Assembly: GCA_016929295.1 (NCBI GenBank)
Contig: JAFGJB010000059.1
Coordinates: forward strand, 1-49,042
From: Candidatus Zhuqueibacterota bacterium
GTDB taxonomy: Bacteria; Zhuqueibacterota; Zhuqueibacteria; Residuimicrobiales; Krinioviventaceae
Direction: 5' to 3'
DNA length: 49,042 bases
Positions 44,595-49,042 of this stretch are shown piece after piece. The first letter of the stretch is position 1. Every line of letters begins with the position of its first letter. The notes beneath the pieces were generated by a model. That model ran no database searches, was not told where the DNA came from, and was given only the letters and a program-made list of their open reading frames with translations. The position numbers and the translations under genes were made by a program.

Positions 44595-47132
44595 TCACAT
44601 GAAAAACGCCTTCAGCTCGGCAAAGACCTCTTCGCGATTTCCCACGACGGTTCGGCAGGTCGGCAACGAGCTGATGAATTTTTTCCCATAACTTTTTTGA
44701 ATGACGCGGTTGTCAAAGATGATGACCGATCCGCGATCGGTCTTGCGGCGTATCAGGCGGCCAAATCCCTGTTTGAATTTCAGCACGGCGAGCGGCACGG
44801 CATAGTCCATGAAGGCGTTGCCGCCGTTTTTTTCGATGGCTTCGTAACGCGCTTCGATGATCGGCTCACTCGGGACCTTGAAGGGCAGCTTGGTGATGAT
44901 CACCGATTCAAGGGCGTCGCCCTCGACATCGACGCCCTCCCAGAAACTGTCGGTGCCGAACAATACCGAGGTCTTGTCGCGTTTGAATCGTTTCAGCAGC
45001 TCGTGTCGATTTTCAGCCCCCTGCTTGAGCGCGCTGATGCCGATCATGCGCAGGGACTCTTCGAGCTGACGATAGATCATGTTGAGCAAACCGTAAGAGG
45101 TGAACAGAATGAAGGCGCGTCCCTCGGAGATCGTCAGAGCCTTGAATATCGACTTGCCGAGTTCCTGCGCAAATGTCGAATGCCGCGGATCGGGCATATC
45201 CATGGGTATGGAGAGAAGAACCTGCCGCTCATAATCGAACGGCGCCGGCAGAATGACTTCTGTCCGCCGATCGGCTTGCACAGAATCGAGTCCAATGCGT
45301 TCAGCTAAAAAGTGAAAAGAGCTCTCAACCGTGAGCGTCGCCGAGGTCATCACCACAGTGTCAAACGCCTCGTAAACGGCATTTTTCATGGTGTTTTTGA
45401 TTTCCAGCGGCGACATTTGAAATCGGATGATGCTTTTGCCGCGCCAGCCGGGTCGCGCCTCGATCCAGCGAATATGATCTTCGTCCCAGGTGAAAATGAT
45501 CTCATGCAGCACGTCCCCCACGGCGGCGAGACGTTCAGCCTGCGCTTGCAGCTCGATGATCAGCGATTGCCAATTATCCTCGCTGCGTCCGCGACACTTT
45601 TTCGCCAGAGCGATGAGGTCATGCAAATCCGCAACAAAGAGCCTGATTGTCTGGATATAGTCCTTGAAATGAACGGTCAATCCCTCGCCATGAAAGAGAG
45701 CGTCAATGACGTGTGGCAAGAGGCGGATTTTAATTTCAGCGTCGACGGCGCCCGTATGATGATGTTGAAGCGCGCTGAATAGCAGGTCCATGATCGTATC
45801 GGTCTGCTGGACCAGTTGTTCCACAGCCGGCGCCAGTTGCAGTCGAATTTTGTCAATAATCCTTTCAACCAGATCGTCGGGGATATCTTGCCGCTGCTGC
45901 AGGACCTTGAAGCGGAGAGAGTGCAGAAAACCTTTTTCCACTGACTTTTGTTTACGATGCAGGCGATGCAGGATGCGAATAATGCCGGCGCGGGTGATTT
46001 GACTGCCAAAGTAATTCGTCGCCACGTTTTCTATGTGGTGCGCCTCATCGAAAATGATTTTTTGATAGGGCGGCAGGACGGCGGCATCCTGGAAACTGCC
46101 CGTCTGGTGGCGAATCGCCAAATCCGCGAACAGCAGGTGATGATTGACGACGAGAATCTGCGCTCTGCTCGCCTGTCGTCGGGCTCTGTTGACAAAACAG
46201 TCGCGAAAGTGTACACAGCGATTATGGGTGCAGGTGTCGCTTTCAGCGGCAATTTTTTCCCATACCGTCGATTTCGGCATGATGGCCAAATCGGCTTTGC
46301 TGCCGTCTTTTGTGAACTTGGCCCAGCCGATGAGCGCTTTCAATTCATCGCGCTCCTCTTCTTCGGTGTACAAATCAAATTCACCTTCGATATCATCGAC
46401 CTTGCGCAGACAGACATAGTTGGAGCGTCCCTTCACCAGCACGGCCTCGAATTTGACTGGCAGCACCTTTTGCAGAAAGGGAATGTCTTTTTTGACGAGT
46501 TGTTCCTGCAAATTGATCGTATTCGTGGAAATGACGATGCGTTGCCTGTTTTTCACCGACCAGTAAATAGAGGGCAACAAATAGGCCATGGTTTTGCCCG
46601 TGCCGGTGCCGGCTTCGATGGTCGAAATCTTGTTGTCGTTGAACGCCTCTGCCACATAGTCGATCATTTCAATCTGTTGCGGACGATCTTCATAGCCGGA
46701 GAGCTTGCGCGAGACCGGCCCGCCGGGCAGCAGCAGCTTTTTAATGTCGTCGGTTTGCAGGGCTTGAATGTCATTTTTCGCATAGGGCTCTACGACAGCA
46801 TAAATATCATCAACATTGTTATTGACAATGAAAAATGCGACGCTGAATTTTTCGAGCATACCGGCGATCTTGAGATCGGCAGCGGACGGTTTCAGAACGG
46901 CGGAGGGATGGTTATGAATCACCACATCGGCTTCTTGCGCGATTTTCATGATGGCGGGCGCGGCGCTCTCATTGCCGCGCGCCACAACCTGCACGTCGTG
47001 CACAAGCATATCCTCATCGATCCAGCCGACGAAAAAAACCTCGTTGCCGTACGCCTCTGCAATGGCGGCGCGCATGCTGTCACATATGTCGGCCGTGATG
47101 TATTTGGCGATATCTGCCATGTCAACGTTCAC
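44595..47132 (-). CDS. DinG/XPD-family helicase fused to an N-terminal JAMM/JAB domain
   Basis: 845 residues. The first 125 residues are a JAMM metalloprotease-like (RadC/JAB) domain with Glu31, HNHP (His73, His75), Ser83 and Asp86, the full set of metal-site residues. After a linker the DinG/XPD helicase begins with EAGTGTGKT (Walker A) near residue 170. It has four cysteines (YVCLRK, then TCTHNRCVHFRDC) fitting the 4Fe-4S cluster, FDEAHH (motif II) near 365, TSATL near 615, and FGRLIRR (motif VI) near 790. DinG-type proteins unwind DNA 5' to 3' and resolve R-loops or act in repair. The start may be GTG 47132 or ATG 47120. Close to, but not co-oriented with, the restriction remnant. Confidence 0.87.
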   Translation of the reverse strand: MNVDMADIAKYITADICDSMRAAIAEAYGNEVFFVGWIDEDMLVHDVQVVARGNESAAPAIMKIAQEADVVIHNHPSAVLKPSAADLKIAGMLEKFSVAFFIVNNNVDDIYAVVEPYAKNDIQALQTDDIKKLLLPGGPVSRKLSGYEDRPQQIEMIDYVAEAFNDNKISTIEAGTGTGKTMAYLLPSIYWSVKNRQRIVISTNTINLQEQLVKKDIPFLQKVLPVKFEAVLVKGRSNYVCLRKVDDIEGEFDLYTEEEERDELKALIGWAKFTKDGSKADLAIMPKSTVWEKIAAESDTCTHNRCVHFRDCFVNRARRQASRAQILVVNHHLLFADLAIRHQTGSFQDAAVLPPYQKIIFDEAHHIENVATNYFGSQITRAGIIRILHRLHRKQKSVEKGFLHSLRFKVLQQRQDIPDDLVERIIDKIRLQLAPAVEQLVQQTDTIMDLLFSALQHHHTGAVDAEIKIRLLPHVIDALFHGEGLTVHFKDYIQTIRLFVADLHDLIALAKKCRGRSEDNWQSLIIELQAQAERLAAVGDVLHEIIFTWDEDHIRWIEARPGWRGKSIIRFQMSPLEIKNTMKNAVYEAFDTVVMTSATLTVESSFHFLAERIGLDSVQADRRTEVILPAPFDYERQVLLSIPMDMPDPRHSTFAQELGKSIFKALTISEGRAFILFTSYGLLNMIYRQLEESLRMIGISALKQGAENRHELLKRFKRDKTSVLFGTDSFWEGVDVEGDALESVIITKLPFKVPSEPIIEARYEAIEKNGGNAFMDYAVPLAVLKFKQGFGRLIRRKTDRGSVIIFDNRVIQKSYGKKFISSLPTCRTVVGNREEVFAELKAFFM

Positions 47133-47300
47133 ACTTTAGCACCGAAACCTCGATCTCGTAAGGCGATAAAATAGTCTTTTTTCTTCTACAAACAAAACAA
47201 AATGACAGGGGCGATGCAGTGGTGGGCGCTTTAATTAGAATTTGCGTCTCTTTTTTAAAATATCTACTTTCTATCCGCTGACAAAATATGGAGTGAAAAT

Positions 47301-48164
47301 ATGAAAGCTATCTTCTGCAGTCTCATCCTTGCCGCATCCTGGACGTTTGCAGCCTCCCCCACGGATGGCATTTACCTGATCGTTCGAGCTGACGACATCG
47401 GCTCGTCGCATGCCGCCAACCTCGCCTGCATCGAGTCGTATCAGCAGGGCATCGCCCGTTCGGTGGAGGTGATGGTGCCCTGCCCCTGGTTTCTGGAGGC
47501 CGCCGCCATGCTGCGCGACAATCCCGGTTATGACGTCGGTGTGCATCTGACGCTCACCAGCGAGTGGTCGAATGTCAAATGGCGGCCGCTCACCTGCGCG
47601 CCGTCGTTAGTGGACTCGAATGGCTACTTTTATCCTAAAGCAAAGATCTGGAGTGATGAAAATAGTCATGATGCTTTTTATGACGCCCGACCGGACATCG
47701 AACAGGTCGAAGCCGAGCTGCGCGCGCAAATAGAGATGGCGCTCAAGCACATCGCGCAGGTTTCGCATCTGTCGAGCCACATGGGCGTCACCGGACTGGA
47801 TGATGAACTGCGCGCGCTCGAAAAGAGACTGGCGGAAGAGTATGACCTTGACATCGATCTCTCCGGCTTGGGAGCTACATACGGTCGATGGGGCTCCGAC
47901 ACGCAGGACGATGCGGCGACGCGCGAACAAAAGCTCATTGATATGTTGGAAGCGCAGCAGAACGGCTTGACGGTGATCATCGAACACCCTGGCCTCGACA
48001 CACCGGAGATGCGGGGGCACGGACATCCGGGTTACGAGCACGTCGCCGCGCATCGCCATGGCGTGACCAAGGCCTTCACGTCTGAAAAGGTAAAACAAGT
48101 CATTCAAAAGAGAAACATTCAGCTCATCAGCTATAAACAGGCGCAAGAGCTATTCGGGAAATAA
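47301..48164 (+). CDS. YdjC/ChbG-type carbohydrate deacetylase with signal peptide
   Basis: 287 residues. A signal peptide (MKAIFCSLILAASWTFAAS, cleavage after about residue 18) precedes the YdjC domain. RADDIG near residues 29-34 and GVHLTLTSEW near 80-89 carry the metal ligands (Asp and His), SSHMGV near 158-163 supplies the second His pair, and a late HPGLD/GHGHPGYEHV block completes the site. The family deacetylates chitobiose or other N-acetylated glycans and uses one divalent metal. E. coli ChbG is cytoplasmic; the signal peptide here puts this one in the periplasm or outside. GGAGTG lies before ATG 47301. It is followed closely by an exported hydrolase, so the two may be a glycan-use pair. 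Confidence 0.85.
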   Translation: MKAIFCSLILAASWTFAASPTDGIYLIVRADDIGSSHAANLACIESYQQGIARSVEVMVPCPWFLEAAAMLRDNPGYDVGVHLTLTSEWSNVKWRPLTCAPSLVDSNGYFYPKAKIWSDENSHDAFYDARPDIEQVEAELRAQIEMALKHIAQVSHLSSHMGVTGLDDELRALEKRLAEEYDLDIDLSGLGATYGRWGSDTQDDAATREQKLIDMLEAQQNGLTVIIEHPGLDTPEMRGHGHPGYEHVAAHRHGVTKAFTSEKVKQVIQKRNIQLISYKQAQELFGK

Positions 48165-48181
48165 AATTTACCTGCGGATTT

Positions 48182-49042
48182 ATGCAAAAGCGCAAGATGA
48201 AAAGACGGAGCTTTCTCAAAACCATTCCCATCGGGCTGGGGACGATGGCGCTGTCATGCGACAGCAAGAAAAATGAATTCGCCGATCAGCTGCGCTCCCC
48301 CGATGATTCGCTCTATCATAATTTCCTCCATCCCAAAGCGACCGCCAGACCATTCTACCGCTGGTGGTGGAACGACAATCGGGTGACGGCAAAAGAGGTC
48401 CGGCGCGAATTGCAGTTGATGGCAGCGCAGGGCGCCGGTGGTGTGGAGATCAATCCCATCGCCTTGCCGGACATTTATAAAAATCTACCCGGCGAAAAGC
48501 TCACCTGGCTGAGTCGCGAATGGAATCAAGTGCTGCTCGCTGCGGTGGATGAAGCACAAAAGCTCGATATGATCATCGATTTGATTGTCGGCACCGGCTG
48601 GCCATTTGGCGGAAAATTCCTCAACGAACAGGAGACCATTCAGGGGATTGCCGTCGAGGTTCAAACCATCAACGGGCCAATCTCTCTTGAAAAAGAAATC
48701 AATATCGACGACAATCCCGCCAGCAAAATTATGCAAATCAAGCTATTTCCGCTCAAGATCACTGCAATTGATCAAGGTATTGACCTGTTTTTTCATCTTG
48801 AAGAAGGACACATTCTGCGAGCCGACATTCCGCATGGCGAGTGGAATCTGTACATCGTCACCTGGCGTAACAAATTCCGCGACGTTATGTACGGGGCTAA
48901 GGGCGCGGACGGTCCGGCATTGGACCACTTTAACAAAGAAGCCGTCGAAAAATACTTGCACAGAATATCGGACGTTCTGAATCCGTTGTTCGGCGGTTCG
49001 ATGGGAAATGGGCTGCGCGCTCTGTTTTGCGACAGCATCGAG
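48182..49042 (+). CDS. Tat-exported glycoside hydrolase, GH106 rhamnosidase-like (cut by window edge)
   Basis: 287 codons to the right edge with no stop. It starts at ATG 48182 or, 15 bases later, ATG 48197. The N-terminus KRRSFLKT is a twin-arginine signal, and ALSC at about 23-26 looks like a lipobox, suggesting a Tat-exported lipoprotein. Near residues 55-80, FYRWWWNDNRVTAKEVRRE and GAGGVEINP match the start of GH106-type alpha-L-rhamnosidases and related large hydrolases; DLIVGTGWPFGG follows near 145. The rest of the catalytic domain is outside the window. It begins 17 bases after the deacetylase stop, so the two are probably co-transcribed. Family assignment is from the N-terminus only. 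Confidence 0.72.
   Translation, partial: MQKRKMKRRSFLKTIPIGLGTMALSCDSKKNEFADQLRSPDDSLYHNFLHPKATARPFYRWWWNDNRVTAKEVRRELQLMAAQGAGGVEINPIALPDIYKNLPGEKLTWLSREWNQVLLAAVDEAQKLDMIIDLIVGTGWPFGGKFLNEQETIQGIAVEVQTINGPISLEKEINIDDNPASKIMQIKLFPLKITAIDQGIDLFFHLEEGHILRADIPHGEWNLYIVTWRNKFRDVMYGAKGADGPALDHFNKEAVEKYLHRISDVLNPLFGGSMGNGLRALFCDSIE

Noticed and set aside
45948-47174. 408-residue rightward ORF opposite the JAB-DinG gene
   Set aside because: A long antisense shadow; the leftward frame holds all helicase and JAMM motifs.

Overview
The window looks like a chromosomal segment of a diderm bacterium of the FCB (Bacteroidota-related) assemblage, possibly a KSB1-, Calditrichota- or Ignavibacteria-like lineage. 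This is inferred from type IX secretion C-terminal domains of the NYPNPFNPST type, a PorU-like sortase, many SpII lipoproteins and Wzx/Wzy-type surface polysaccharide genes. No rRNA, tRNA or CRISPR array was seen, so the placement rests on protein families only.

Layout. (1) 1-7576, surface polysaccharide locus: a glycosyltransferase cut by the left edge, a rightward Wzz-Wzx-Wzy/ligase trio, and a leftward aminotransferase-acyltransferase-glycosyltransferase operon that probably makes and adds an acylamino sugar. (2) 7756-9660, an OPT-family transporter. (3) 9852-17429, a rightward housekeeping run: YggT, DivIVA, a lipoprotein, two purine nucleoside phosphorylases, eukaryote-like IleRS, a DksA-type zinc protein and LspA. 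(4) 17695-31663, an eight-gene rightward island: ECF sigma factor, membrane anti-sigma factor with C-terminal TPRs, a lipoprotein of four 37-residue repeats, two type IX-exported proteins, an unknown membrane protein, a beta-propeller protein and a TPR-CHAT protease with a signal peptide. (5) 31669-36119, leftward porU and an RseC-like gene, convergent with the island. (6) 36249-40078, leftward fetAB-like metal exporter, a DUF5060-type lipoprotein and a small unknown. (7) 40351-47132, SWIM-SNF2 helicase, a decayed restriction-modification remnant, and a JAMM/JAB-DinG helicase fusion. (8) 47301-49042, a secreted YdjC/ChbG-type deacetylase and a Tat-exported GH106-like hydrolase cut by the right edge.

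The best candidate for an undescribed system is the island at 17695-31663. The sigma and anti-sigma genes overlap by 4 bp, the third gene overlaps by 4 bp, and the rest follow on the same strand with short gaps apart from 178 bp before the CHAT gene. It joins transcriptional control, a cell-envelope sensor, surface proteins sent out by type IX secretion, and a caspase-like protease predicted outside the cytoplasm, next to the sortase that would process two of its products. Its function as a signalling, proteolytic or conflict system is inference.

All coordinates and motifs were read by eye from the sequence. Family names come from recognised motifs, not from database searches.
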